Source of the DNA: DFXE01 sp032054765
GTDB taxonomy: Bacteria > Bacteroidota > Bacteroidia > Bacteroidales > Tannerellaceae
Assembly: GCA_032054765.1 (NCBI GenBank)
Contig: DAMBSC010000012.1
Span: 62,001 to 126,000 of the forward strand
Direction: 5' to 3'
DNA length: 64,000 nt
Below, one piece after another: positions 1 through 7,930 of this stretch. Numbering within the stretch: position 1 is the first letter of the stretch; each line of letters opens with the position of its first letter. Under the pieces are notes generated by a model, which ran no database searches, was not told the origin of the DNA, and saw nothing but the letters and a program-made list of their open reading frames with translations. The translations under genes and the position numbers were made by a program.

Positions 1-84
1 TTTTCCCTGCAGTCCGATGATGTTTCCCACGTTGGTGGCGGAGAAATTCGCGCCTTCGATAATCTTCTGATCTGTTGCTTCCAT
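1..84 (-). CDS. Partial CDS, probable cupin-domain protein (N-terminus only)
   Basis: An open frame runs off the left edge. The visible 28 residues begin MEATDQKIIEGANF and continue NVGNIIGLQGK. This resembles the start of small Bacteroidales cupins, in which a 'GNI.G..GK' stretch precedes the 'LGLTG' strand. No metal-binding histidines are visible because the gene is cut off. It is transcribed away from the HxlR gene at 249, with a shared intergenic region of about 165 bp, so it is a plausible HxlR target. The cupin call is a weak inference; the reading frame itself is sound. Confidence 0.4.
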   Translation of the reverse strand, partial: MEATDQKIIEGANFSATNVGNIIGLQGK

Positions 85-151
85 TTTTACTCAATTTTAA
101 ATGATTAAATACGTTTTCTTTATCCACACATTATATTTCGCTACCCGATGT

Positions 152-182
152 TTTGCCATCCTTAAAACATTTAGTAACTTTG
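152..182 (+). promoter_or_regulatory. Bacteroidota-type promoter for the HxlR gene
   Basis: TTTG at 152-155 and TAACTTTG at 175-182 are separated by 19 bp. This matches the Bacteroidota primary-sigma consensus (TTTG, about 19-21 bp, TAnnTTTG). The start codon at 249 is about 66 bp downstream, and the two operators at 183-230 lie directly after the -7 box. Confidence 0.7.
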
Positions 183-230
183 CTTGCAAATTGCAAGTGC
201 AAATATAGAAACAAACTTGCAAAATGCAAG
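183..230. promoter_or_regulatory. Tandem palindromic operators, probably for HxlR
   Basis: CTTGCAAATTGCAAG (183-197) is a perfect palindrome around a central A. CTTGCAAAATGCAAG (216-230) is a near-perfect second copy. The centres are 33 bp apart, about three helical turns, and immediately downstream of the -7 box. That is where a repressor would block transcription, so HxlR autorepression and control of the divergent gene are likely. Confidence 0.7.
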
Positions 231-248
231 TAGATTTTAATTATTATT

Positions 249-662
249 ATGAGCTTAAAGAAAAGATCGGATTGTTTGTTCAGTTATTCCCTTGATATAT
301 GGGGCGATAAGTGGTCGCTTTTAATTATCAGGGATATGATTTTCATGGGGAAAAGCACGTATGGCGATTTTTTGAAGTCGCCTGAGAAAATAGCGACCAA
401 CATCCTTGCCACCCGGCTGCAACAGTTGGAGGAAAACGGACTGATTGAAAAGACGGAACACCCCGACAGCAAAGCCAAGAACCTGTACAGGCTGACTCCC
501 AAAGGAATAGCCCTGGTTCCTGTATTTGTTGAAATATTCCTGTGGGCGGAGAAGTACGAGCCTGTGCCCGAAGGCATGAACGAAAGAATGTGCGCTTTCC
601 GGGAAGATAAAGAAGCGGCGGAACGGGCTTTGATGGAGAAATTGCTGGAGGAAAGGGATTAG
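249..662 (+). CDS. HxlR-family transcriptional regulator
   Basis: 137 aa, a single winged helix-turn-helix domain over nearly the whole length (about residues 10-105). The diagnostic HxlR pattern is present: a cysteine near the N-terminus (Cys9), 'DIWGDKWSLLIIRDM', 'ATNILATRLQQLEENGLI' (recognition helix) and 'YRLTPKG' (wing). HxlR proteins are dimeric, often redox- or electrophile-responsive, regulators. The gene follows two palindromic operators and overlaps or abuts the flavin-reductase gene (stop at 662, possible GTG start at 662), so the two probably form one transcript that controls a small redox enzyme. Start ATG 249 is the first in frame after the promoter. Confidence 0.9.
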   Translation: MSLKKRSDCLFSYSLDIWGDKWSLLIIRDMIFMGKSTYGDFLKSPEKIATNILATRLQQLEENGLIEKTEHPDSKAKNLYRLTPKGIALVPVFVEIFLWAEKYEPVPEGMNERMCAFREDKEAAERALMEKLLEERD

Positions 663-688
663 TGCAGCAAATTAAAAGAAGTAGTAAA

Positions 689-1234
689 ATGATATTTGAG
701 GAATTATTTAAAGAGATCCCCGTCAGTCAGATAGCGGACGATTACAATATTTTCAACCTTGTGGGTAAGGACTTTTTTGCCATTACGGCCGGGAGTATCG
801 ACCGCTATAACTCGATGATTGGCAGCGGAGGAGGTTTTGGATTAATGTTCCGCAATCCTGTTACCTGGTGCATCATTCGTTCCGACCGCTATACTCTCGA
901 ACTTATGGAGCAGCAAGGGGTTTATACAATGAGTTACTTCCCGGAAGAATACCGGGAACAAATGATGTTTCTGGGAAGTAAATCGGGTCGGGACAGTGAT
1001 AAAATGCGGGAATCCACGCTATCGGCTATTGAAATATCCCCCGGAATTATGGCTTTCGCGGAAGCGAAACTCATTATAGCATGCAGGCTCACTCAGGTTA
1101 CGATGCCTGCTGTTTCCGACTTTCGCACGCCCGAAGCCAGGGAATATTTAAAGAAGGCTTACCAAATCCCGACCGATCAGAGGCAATATGTATTTGGAGA
1201 TATTACTCATGCGTGGGTTAAGAGAGATTCCTGA
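689..1234 (+). CDS. Flavin reductase family protein
   Basis: 181 aa from ATG 689; a GTG at 662 would add nine residues and overlap the HxlR stop codon. The protein has the split-barrel FMN-binding fold of the flavin reductase/DIM6-NTAB family: 'FAITAGSIDRYNSMIGSGGGFGLMF' resembles the FMN-binding strand-loop, followed by 'VTWCIIRSDRYTLELMEQQGVYTMSYF'. Such enzymes reduce flavins or act as flavin-dependent reductases in the cytosol. It is almost certainly co-transcribed with the HxlR regulator. The substrate is not apparent. Confidence 0.85.
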   Translation: MIFEELFKEIPVSQIADDYNIFNLVGKDFFAITAGSIDRYNSMIGSGGGFGLMFRNPVTWCIIRSDRYTLELMEQQGVYTMSYFPEEYREQMMFLGSKSGRDSDKMRESTLSAIEISPGIMAFAEAKLIIACRLTQVTMPAVSDFRTPEAREYLKKAYQIPTDQRQYVFGDITHAWVKRDS

Positions 1235-1317
1235 CTTTCCTGTACTTTGGAGTTACAGGAAATGGGTAATAAAAGCATAAGTGTAAATGCCATACCTGCG
1301 AAAGTTTCTTGCTTTCT

Positions 1318-1440
1318 TCTATCCATTGGCTAAGGCCGATCTTCGATTGCCGGGGGTTTTAACCCCTCTTCTACCTATTGCCTGAGTTTCAACCCCTGAC
1401 TATTTTTGAATTGGGGTTAATTCCTCTTATAGCCCCCCGC
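1318..1440. repeat. Family-A palindromic mosaic element (short copy)
   Basis: Contains the half-motif 'ctattggctaaggccgatct' followed by tcgattgccggggg and several ggggttt/aaccccc alternations. The same modules recur near 4570-4915, 7260-7611, 17436-17705, 36240-36300, 42130-42490 and 53625-53730. There is no ORF of interest. Confidence 0.7.
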
Positions 1441-1452
1441 AAAGCAGACAAA

Positions 1453-1494
1453 AAAATCATGCGGGGAACATTTTGAAATGAACCGCATGATTTT
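1453..1494. terminator. Bidirectional terminator-like hairpin between convergent genes
   Basis: AAAATCATGCGG (1453-1464) and CCGCATGATTTT (1483-1494) form a perfect 12-bp inverted repeat with an 18-nt loop, flanked by A and T runs. It sits between the convergent genes ending at 1234 (+) and 1528 (-), so it could terminate both. Confidence 0.6.
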
Positions 1495-1527
1495 GAAAAG
1501 TTATGCAGGGAATTTAAAAAGCCCTGC

Positions 1528-2292
1528 CTACAAATTCATTCCGCCCGAAACCTCGATGCGCTGTCCGGTTATCCATTTGGCATCTTCGGTACACAGGAAA
1601 GCAACCACTCCACCTATATCGTCGGGAAGCCCGACACGCCCTAATGCGGTTACATCTGCTACATGCTTATTGATTTCTATGTTATCGCGGACGTGTCCTC
1701 CTCCAAAATCAGTGGCTATTGCTCCCGGTGCAACTACATTTGCCCGGATCATGCGAGAGCCCAACTCTTTAGCCAAATACCGGGTCAAAACTTCCACGGC
1801 GCCTTTCATCGAGGCATAACCGGAAGAACCGGGATTGGAAAAACGAGTGAGTCCTGAAGAAATATTTATAATACCACCTCCGTCGTTCATGTATTTCAAT
1901 GCTTTCTGCGTGAGGAAGAAAACCCCTTTGAAATGTATATTCATGGTTATGTCGAATTGCTCTTCGGTAATATCGGTAAAAAGACCGTATAGAGCAGTTC
2001 CGGCATTGTTGACGATAAAATCGAACTTGCCATTACTCGTTTCTTTGTTCAGATACTCTGCCAGTTGCCCGAAAAAAGCGTCGAATGATTCTATTTTGCT
2101 TGTATCGAGTTGAAAAGCAGCGGCTTTGCGTCCCATAGCCTGTATTTCGGCTACAACCTTATCGGCTTCCTGTTTATTACTGTTGTAGGTAATTACTACG
2201 TCGATTCCTTTCTGAGCAATACTAACCGCCGTATTTCTTCCGATGCCACGGCTTGCGCCGGTAATCAGGGCAATTTTACTTTCTGTATTCAT
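1528..2292 (-). CDS. SDR-family NAD(P)-dependent oxidoreductase (FabG-like)
   Basis: 254 aa classical short-chain dehydrogenase. Visible features are the cofactor motif TGASRGIG (residues 11-18), NNAG (95-98), catalytic Ser about 145, the YASMK catalytic pair (Tyr159/Lys163) and 'VAPGAIATDF' typical of the classical C-terminal half. The C-terminus 'ITGQRIEVSGGMNL' is standard. It is cytosolic and the substrate is unknown. It is transcribed divergently from an AraC regulator at 2528, with a TAAATTTG -7 box on this strand at 2318-2325. A similar AraC+SDR pairing recurs at 26709-28455, which suggests a regulator-target module. Confidence 0.93.
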   Translation of the reverse strand: MNTESKIALITGASRGIGRNTAVSIAQKGIDVVITYNSNKQEADKVVAEIQAMGRKAAAFQLDTSKIESFDAFFGQLAEYLNKETSNGKFDFIVNNAGTALYGLFTDITEEQFDITMNIHFKGVFFLTQKALKYMNDGGGIINISSGLTRFSNPGSSGYASMKGAVEVLTRYLAKELGSRMIRANVVAPGAIATDFGGGHVRDNIEINKHVADVTALGRVGLPDDIGGVVAFLCTEDAKWITGQRIEVSGGMNL

Positions 2293-2317
2293 CGTTTGTT
2301 CTTTAAAATTGATACTG

Positions 2318-2325
2318 CAAATTTA
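2318..2325 (-). promoter_or_regulatory. -7 box for the SDR gene
   Basis: TAAATTTG on the minus strand matches TAnnTTTG and lies 26 bp upstream of the SDR start codon. No well-spaced TTTG element is obvious upstream, so this could depend on an activator such as the adjacent AraC protein. Confidence 0.45.
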
Positions 2326-2491
2326 ACAGACAAACAGGACAGAATGTTTGCAAGCATCAAACAGCTATTTGTAAGATTCAAACTCTATCTTATTCTTCAT
2401 TTTGTATCCAACATTCTCCGTTTTGTATAGTTATTAACAATATGTTACCCTGTACCTTTGCATAAACAGATAATCAATTGATAATTAACTT

Positions 2492-2499
2492 TATCTTTG
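2492..2499 (+). promoter_or_regulatory. -7 box for the AraC gene at 2528
   Basis: TATCTTTG, a full match to TAnnTTTG, 29 bp before the start codon. The upstream TTG-type element is not at ideal spacing. Confidence 0.5.
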
Positions 2500-2527
2500 T
2501 GTATATCAAACAAATAAAATATTTCAG

Positions 2528-3433
2528 GTGATGATAAACGAAGAAATAATCAGAATAAATACCGTTCAGGAATGTACGGAGTTGCTGGGCTGTCCACCTG
2601 CCAATCACCCGTTAATCAGTGTTTGCCGCCTGGCGGAACTGAAAGCTTGTGTCCCCATTGGTAAACCCGTGCAGCTCAATTTATATTTTATTGTCATAAA
2701 AGATGGAACTAACTGCACCGCAAAATACGGTTGGCGCGAATATGATTTTGCGAAAGGCCTGATGAGTTTTTTTGCTCCGGGACAAATACACCTATGGAAT
2801 GAACAGGCTCCCCAAACCAACTCGTGGGGCTGGATGCTGGTGTTCCATCCCGATTTTATCCGGAAATATCCTTTGGGAACGAAGATCAGTAAACTGAAAT
2901 TCTTTTCGTATGAAACCAATGAGGCTTTACACATATCCGATGCAGAGAGGTTGCAGGTCGAATCTTTAATTGAAAGCATTGACAATGAATATAAGCGAAG
3001 CATCGACGACCATACCCAGGATATAATCGTATCGCAACTGGACGTATTGCTGAATTATGCCGAACGCTTTTACACCCGCCAGTTCCGAACAAGAAATAGT
3101 GTGGAGGTAGATATACTGACACGTTTTCAATCCATACTCCACGCATATTTCGACAGCGATAGGGAAAGTATCATCACGGCAAAGGATATCGCTGCCGAGT
3201 TAGGCATGTCAACCCATTATCTGGGCGACTTGCTCCGTAATCTGACGGGAATGAATACACAGCAGCATATTCATACTTATCTGATTGAAAGGGCTAAAAG
3301 TCTGCTATTGACAACCAATCTTACCGTCAATGAAATTGCTTTTTCGCTCGGATTTGAATATCCGCAATATTTCAGCCGTTTGTTCAAAAGTAAAACCGGA
3401 CAAACGCCTGTTGAATTTCGTAACATGAATTAA
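2528..3433 (+). CDS. AraC-family transcriptional regulator (subfamily 1)
   Basis: 301 aa with an N-terminal cupin-like sensor (about 1-180) and a C-terminal double HTH (about 195-300). The HTH shows 'AKDIAAELGMSTHYLGDLLR' and 'LTVNEIAFSLGFEYPQYFSRLFKSKTG', the second being the classic AraC signature. It is divergent from the SDR at 2292. The product at 26709-27620 has the same architecture and shares the 'LG...HPL' opening and 'LGFEYPQ' HTH, so the two are paralogs, each beside an SDR gene. A -7 box TATCTTTG lies at 2492-2499, 29 bp upstream. ATG 2531 is an equally possible start. Confidence 0.93.
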   Translation: MMINEEIIRINTVQECTELLGCPPANHPLISVCRLAELKACVPIGKPVQLNLYFIVIKDGTNCTAKYGWREYDFAKGLMSFFAPGQIHLWNEQAPQTNSWGWMLVFHPDFIRKYPLGTKISKLKFFSYETNEALHISDAERLQVESLIESIDNEYKRSIDDHTQDIIVSQLDVLLNYAERFYTRQFRTRNSVEVDILTRFQSILHAYFDSDRESIITAKDIAAELGMSTHYLGDLLRNLTGMNTQQHIHTYLIERAKSLLLTTNLTVNEIAFSLGFEYPQYFSRLFKSKTGQTPVEFRNMN

Positions 3434-3444
3434 TAGATATCAGC

Positions 3445-4569
3445 ATGAAATATATTGGTATGATCGTATTCTTAATAGTAATACTTGCTTTGGTAGCGGG
3501 AGCAATCATTTACATGTCGAATAGGTGCGCGTTATTTTTTCCGTCCATACCTAAAAAGGCATGGGTATGGGGATTTGTCGCCCTCTTTATTATAGCTTTT
3601 CTTTGTATGACAGCTTTCGCTACCGTGGCAAACCCTATTGGAAAAGCTGTATTTATTTTCGGTGGAATAGGGATTTCTATATTTATATTCTCCTTGCTAT
3701 CCGTTGCACTGGTGGATATTGTGAATTTAATTTTTCATTTCAAACCTCACATCCGGGGAATTCTCTCGTTAAGTCTGGCAACATTGCTAACTATTTACGG
3801 AATATGGAATGCCTATACCATAAAAGTAAAAGAAATAACGATCCCCATAAAAGGGCTGACACAGGAAATCCGGGCGGTTCATATTACGGATGTTCATTTA
3901 GGAAATTTCCGTGGGAAAAGGGAGGCGGATAAAATCGCCGGCAAGATAAAGCAGCTTAATCCCGATGTGGTTTTTAATACAGGCGATATGTTCGACAGCA
4001 AAGCACACTTCGATGCAAACGAAGATGTTTTAGCAGCATTCCGCACATTGAATATGCCTCACTATTTTGTCTATGGCAATCATGACCAGCATGTGGGGGC
4101 TGAGGATGTAATCAAACAAATGAAAGGTGCAAATGCAACCGTTCTCTTAAATGAGGTGGCATATTTCAAGGAATTGCAGATTATCGGACTTAACAATATG
4201 CTTGCAGATCGTAATACGTTTGATATGCACACTGCAGAAGATTCTGAAACAATAGAAGATGTATTAAATGAGCTGGAATTGAAAGAAGGCTCTCCGACAA
4301 TCGTACTTCACCATCGCCCGGACGGAGTGAAATATATGCAGGAAAAAGATGCCGGTTTGTTACTGGCAGGCCATACCCATGCAGGGCAGATTTTTCCTTT
4401 TACCTTCATCGCTAAACTGATGTTTGGTTATAACAGAGGGCTATATCACTACGAAACCATGAATATTTATGTATCGGAAGGCAGTGGAACGATTTTCGCT
4501 CCTGTGCGTTTGGGAACACGTAGCGAAATGACATTAATCAGGTTAATTCCTGATGAACAGGGGCTTTAA
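3445..4569 (+). CDS. Membrane-anchored metallophosphoesterase
   Basis: 374 aa. Four hydrophobic segments occupy residues about 3-25, 38-62, 68-95 and 105-125; the rest is a calcineurin-like phosphoesterase domain. All five metal-binding blocks are present: D149-x-H151, GD at 180-181, GNHD at 211-214, HH at 289-290 and GHTH at 309-312. This is the YaeI/YkuE-type arrangement (membrane-tethered phosphodiesterase, often acting on lipid-related phosphoesters), with the catalytic domain position relative to the membrane unresolved. It starts 11 bp after the AraC gene and is probably co-transcribed. It is followed directly by a repeat element. Confidence 0.93.
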   Translation: MKYIGMIVFLIVILALVAGAIIYMSNRCALFFPSIPKKAWVWGFVALFIIAFLCMTAFATVANPIGKAVFIFGGIGISIFIFSLLSVALVDIVNLIFHFKPHIRGILSLSLATLLTIYGIWNAYTIKVKEITIPIKGLTQEIRAVHITDVHLGNFRGKREADKIAGKIKQLNPDVVFNTGDMFDSKAHFDANEDVLAAFRTLNMPHYFVYGNHDQHVGAEDVIKQMKGANATVLLNEVAYFKELQIIGLNNMLADRNTFDMHTAEDSETIEDVLNELELKEGSPTIVLHHRPDGVKYMQEKDAGLLLAGHTHAGQIFPFTFIAKLMFGYNRGLYHYETMNIYVSEGSGTIFAPVRLGTRSEMTLIRLIPDEQGL

Positions 4570-4915
4570 CCCCTGTTTATCTATTGCCGGGGGGGTAACC
4601 CCTCTTCTTATCTATTGCCGGGGGTCAATCCCTTCCCTATCTATTGGCTAAGGCCGATCTTCGATTGCCGGAGGTTTCACCCCCCGGATAGGAAGGATAA
4701 ATAATAATAAAATCCTCTGTGGGCTTCAGCCCCAATCACAACATATTCAGGGGTTAAAACCCACCAATGAATGGGCTTTGCCCATGAACTCCTTTATCCG
4801 GGGGTTGAAACCCCCGGCAATGGATAGAAAAGGGGTTGAAACCTCTGGCAATGGATAGATAAAAGGCTGCCCCCGGCAATCGAAGATCCGCCTTAACCAA
4901 TAAATAGATATTGGA
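4565..4915. repeat. Family-A palindromic mosaic element (long copy)
   Basis: About 350 bp without a gene. The outer arms are mirror images: 'tctattggctaaggccgatc' on the left (about 4640) and 'ggcaatcgaagatccgcctt' on the right (about 4877). The core has paired modules (gtgggcttcagcccc ... ggggttaaaacccac; atgggctttgcccat; ccgggggttgaaacccccgg). The same core occurs at 17580-17690 and 42238-42345. It can fold into a large multi-hairpin structure; no transposase is encoded. Confidence 0.8.
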
Positions 4916-4930
4916 TACCATTCATGTAAA

Positions 4931-5737
4931 TCAATTATTCTTCGGTGAAATGCTCGACGGACTATAACCAAAAAACTCTTTGAACGACGTGGAAAAATGA
5001 GAAAGATTTTCAAAACCAACCTCTAAATACACATCCGACGGGCGTTGCTTCCTTTCCGTGATAAGGAAATGCGCCTGTTCCAGCCTGCGTTTCTGCAACC
5101 ATTTCTCCGGGGGAATACTGAATACCTTTATAAAATCCCTTCTGAATGTGCTCAGGCTTCTTCCGGTAAGCCGGGCAAACTGAACAAGCGGTACATTGTA
5201 CACAAAATTCCTGCTCATAAAAGCTTCCAGGTCTATTTTGAAAGGTTCATTAAAATCAAACAATGCATTCTTCATTAACGGATTGCGTAAAAGCAATTCG
5301 ATTGCTTCGGCAGTTTTGATCGTTGCCAGGGCTTCCGTCATCTGGGCGGGTTCTTCAAAATAAGGGGAAAGCGAATCGAAATATCCCTTCAAAAAAGGAT
5401 CGCCAGGCAGGTGAATAATTGAATCGCCCGTATAAACTCCCGTTGCTTTTACATCATTCTTCCTGCTGTATAATTGCAGGGTATCCTGCATGAACAGAAT
5501 ATTGATAGACATAAACGGTTTATCGGCATCGGGAAGTTTAACGGGTCGCACCAATTGATTCCTGCGAACAAAGCCTAAACTACCTTTAGGAAAAACGATC
5601 ATACCGTTACTTGTATGATAATGCATCTCTCCCGAAACAATATAACTTAACGCATGATCTTCTACAAACGGTTCATGACCTCGTTTCGGCTCTGCTGTAC
5701 ATGAAAAAAGGATATTATATGGCTGTATGTCCTGCAT
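4931..5737 (-). CDS. AraC-family transcriptional regulator (subfamily 2)
   Basis: 268 aa with a short cupin-type sensor (about 20-110) and an AraC HTH pair at the C-terminus ('LVQFARLTGRSLSTFRRDF', 'PSDVYLEVGFENLSHFSTSF'). It is clearly paralogous to the protein at 14020-14859: 'FDSL.PYF', 'TGRSL.TF.RDF' and 'VYLEVGFE.LSHFS' are shared. It lies 53 bp downstream of the SDR gene at 5791 on the same strand, so it is likely in the same transcript or a regulator of it. Confidence 0.92.
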   Translation of the reverse strand: MQDIQPYNILFSCTAEPKRGHEPFVEDHALSYIVSGEMHYHTSNGMIVFPKGSLGFVRRNQLVRPVKLPDADKPFMSINILFMQDTLQLYSRKNDVKATGVYTGDSIIHLPGDPFLKGYFDSLSPYFEEPAQMTEALATIKTAEAIELLLRNPLMKNALFDFNEPFKIDLEAFMSRNFVYNVPLVQFARLTGRSLSTFRRDFIKVFSIPPEKWLQKRRLEQAHFLITERKQRPSDVYLEVGFENLSHFSTSFKEFFGYSPSSISPKNN

Positions 5738-5790
5738 GTTATTGATATTGTTTTACTTATATAACAAAGGTAGCTAAATCTTTCAGAATA

Positions 5791-6600
5791 TCAGTCTTTT
5801 TTCCATTCCTCCCAGGTGGCAATCTTCTGTTCGTAAACCTTGGCAACCACATCAACCATACCTGTTCCCACAAGTACACGTAAAGGTACTTTTTCCGCAT
5901 CGACGATTCTAAGTACTTTCCCGGCTACAATCTTCGCGTCTTCAAAAGTATCGGGATCGATGACCTGGAAAAATCCTGCCGTCATTGGCGCATAGGCTTC
6001 TATTGGCTGTTTAACCACCAGCGAAGCATTATTGAAATCGGTTTTGAATGGTCCCGGTTCGACAAGTGTTACTTTGATGCCGAATTGTTCCACTTCCTGC
6101 GACAGGGCATCACATAGTCCTTCCATCGCCCATTTGGAAGCATTGTACGCGCCTACCAATGGTTGCGAGATGGTGCCGCCGATAGAGGATAGTTGTATGA
6201 TATGTCCTGACCCTTGTTCCCTCATAAGGGGTAGTACGGCCTGAATCACGTTCACAGAGCCGAAGAGATTGACTTCGAGCTGATGCCGGAACTCTTCATT
6301 GCTGAACTCTTCGACAGCTCCGAAGTGTCCGTATCCGGCATTGCTTATCATTACATCTATACGTCCGAAATGTTCTTTTGCTTTCCGCATTGTGTCGAAT
6401 GCCTGCCCGCGGTCTGTCACATCGAGATAAGCAGACCAGACCCGGTTGCCGTATTGTTGTGTAAGAATTTCTATCCTTTCGGGTTCAATAGATGTAGCGG
6501 CAACTAAATCGCCACGTTCCAATGCTGCTTTTGCAAACTCAAAGCCAAGTCCTCTTGAGGAGCCGGTTATAAACCATACTTTTTTACTGTTAGTTTCCAT
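5791..6600 (-). CDS. SDR-family oxidoreductase
   Basis: 269 aa using ATG 6600. An in-frame upstream start at 6729 would add 43 residues without SDR homology, so the shorter form is preferred. Motifs are TGSSRGLG (12-19), SNAG (86-89), Ser139 and Tyr152-x3-Lys156. 'VEPGPFKTDF' after the catalytic lysine is typical of the AKR-neighbouring 'oxidoreductase' SDRs that act on small carbonyl compounds. It forms a run with the Dabb gene (6683) upstream and AraC (4931) downstream. Confidence 0.92.
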   Translation of the reverse strand: METNSKKVWFITGSSRGLGFEFAKAALERGDLVAATSIEPERIEILTQQYGNRVWSAYLDVTDRGQAFDTMRKAKEHFGRIDVMISNAGYGHFGAVEEFSNEEFRHQLEVNLFGSVNVIQAVLPLMREQGSGHIIQLSSIGGTISQPLVGAYNASKWAMEGLCDALSQEVEQFGIKVTLVEPGPFKTDFNNASLVVKQPIEAYAPMTAGFFQVIDPDTFEDAKIVAGKVLRIVDAEKVPLRVLVGTGMVDVVAKVYEQKIATWEEWKKD

Positions 6601-6682
6601 ATTTATTGTTTTTATTGCCGGGCTGTATATCGTGTTAATACAGCCCGTGCGGTTATAATTTATTTTTTTGAATCTGATTCGG

Positions 6683-7102
6683 TTACTTCGGCATATTCGA
6701 ATTGAAATAGAAGTAATAAAACTTCTCACTTACCTCATTAGTAATTTCTATGGTTTTCATGTGCAAAGGATGGGGGTGATAATTTACGACGGACTCCTCG
6801 GAGTCAAAAGTTACCACGAAGGCATAATCAAATGTAGGTTCAGTTCCGCCCGCCCATGCGGCTTGCACTCTCGGGCCGAATTGTATATCGATAATTCCCG
6901 GTATTTCTCTCATATTTTCCACCGCCTCAGACAGTCTGCGGATGTCTTCCTTATTGTTCGGGTCTTTCAGCCACCAGCAATTAACGTGCTGAATTACCGG
7001 AGAAGGGAGATTGTTGCCGGACAGATCCGAGGTTTTTACTTCATTTAATGGGGCGATATTTTCGACCTCTCTTTTTTCTCTTGTTTCCATATTTTTATGC
7101 AT
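6683..7102 (-). CDS. Dabb (stress-responsive A/B barrel) domain protein
   Basis: 139 aa (135 if ATG 7090 is used). The dimeric alpha/beta-barrel Dabb domain covers about 38-135: 'VIQHVNCWWLKDPNNKEDIRRLSEAVENMREIPGI' and the terminal 'DYAFVVTFDSEESVVNYHPHPLHM' are the family hallmarks. The domain occurs in stress proteins and in small polyketide-modifying enzymes; the role here is unknown. It is 82 bp upstream of an SDR gene on the same strand, suggesting joint expression. Confidence 0.88.
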   Translation of the reverse strand: MHKNMETREKREVENIAPLNEVKTSDLSGNNLPSPVIQHVNCWWLKDPNNKEDIRRLSEAVENMREIPGIIDIQFGPRVQAAWAGGTEPTFDYAFVVTFDSEESVVNYHPHPLHMKTIEITNEVSEKFYYFYFNSNMPK

Positions 7103-7262
7103 TTATTGTTAGTGCTGATATCATAGCAATCAGCTACAATGCAAAGGTCTTGAAAATTAGAGATCAGGAGTTTTCCGAAAAGGTCAAAAAAGTTTGGCGA
7201 GAGAGTCAAGGCCACATGGGGGGGGAACTTTCCTATTTATTGCCAGGGGCAAACCTTCTTTA

Positions 7263-7611
7263 TCTATTGGCTAAGGCCGATCTTCGATTGCCGGGGGGCA
7301 AACCTTCTTTATCTATGTCGTCAACTTAGGCATTCTAAGCCCGGCACGGGCTTGATCATGAATAACCGTATGCAAGCGTAGCGCAGCTTACGGATAGATG
7401 ATAATACAAGAGAGTCTAAGCCCCGCAGGGGCGGCATTATGATAATCTCACCCCTGCGGGGCTCAGGCCTGATGTGATTTGCTTGTCCGTAAGCTGCACT
7501 ACGCTTGCATACGGTTATGCATAATCTAATCCCTGCGGGATTTAAAACCTTAAGTTGACGACATTGGGTTGACCCCCGGCAATCGAAGATCGGCCTTAGC
7601 CAATGGATAGA
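7263..7611. repeat. Family-A element interrupted by a second, nested palindrome
   Basis: Left arm 'ctattggctaaggccgatct' (about 7266) and right arm 'agatcggccttagccaatgg' (about 7587) are a near-perfect inverted pair. Between them sits an unrelated palindrome (7317-7563) whose own ends are gtcgtcaactta and taagttgacgac. The whole region lacks coding potential. Confidence 0.75.
7317..7563. repeat. Family-C large inverted repeat (about 245 bp)
   Basis: The terminal arms gtcgtcaacttaggcat and accttaagttgacgac are inverted copies. Internally, 'aaccgtatgcaagcgtagcg' (about 7363) is mirrored by 'actacgcttgcatacggtta' (about 7498), and gccccgcaggggc pairs with cccctgcggggct in the centre. It is a MITE-like shape with no ORF. 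Confidence 0.75.
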
Positions 7612-7698
7612 AGAGGGATTGTCTCCCGGCAGCAGTTTCCGGTGAAACCGATATAAGCTAATCTTTTAAATCCTCTTCACAACTTTTATAAATGAACC

Positions 7699-7870
7699 GC
7701 ATCATTTTTTAAAATGAACCGCATGATTTCAAAAAGTTCCCTGCATGATTTTTTCAGCCCGTTTTGCAGGCATTTGTTTAAGCCTCCATTAAACCGAAAG
7801 AGTGCCTCCATTAAACGAAGAGGGTTGCTCCATTAAACGGAAAGGTAGCTCCATTAAACGGAGTACCCTT
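7699..7870. repeat. Two adjoining 22-nt-period arrays
   Basis: The core GCAT(C/G)ATTT starts at 7699, 7721 and 7743 (steps of 22 and 22), with a degenerate copy at 7766. It is followed immediately by (C/G)CTCCATTAAAC starting at 7783, 7805, 7827 and 7848 (22, 22, 21). The cores are conserved and the remaining roughly 10 nt of each unit vary. There are no spacers or cas genes, so this is not CRISPR. Confidence 0.8.
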
Positions 7871-7930
7871 TTTTCTTTAACGGAAGCACATCTCAGTGTG
7901 CATTCATTTTCCACCTCCCCGGAGTCTTCT

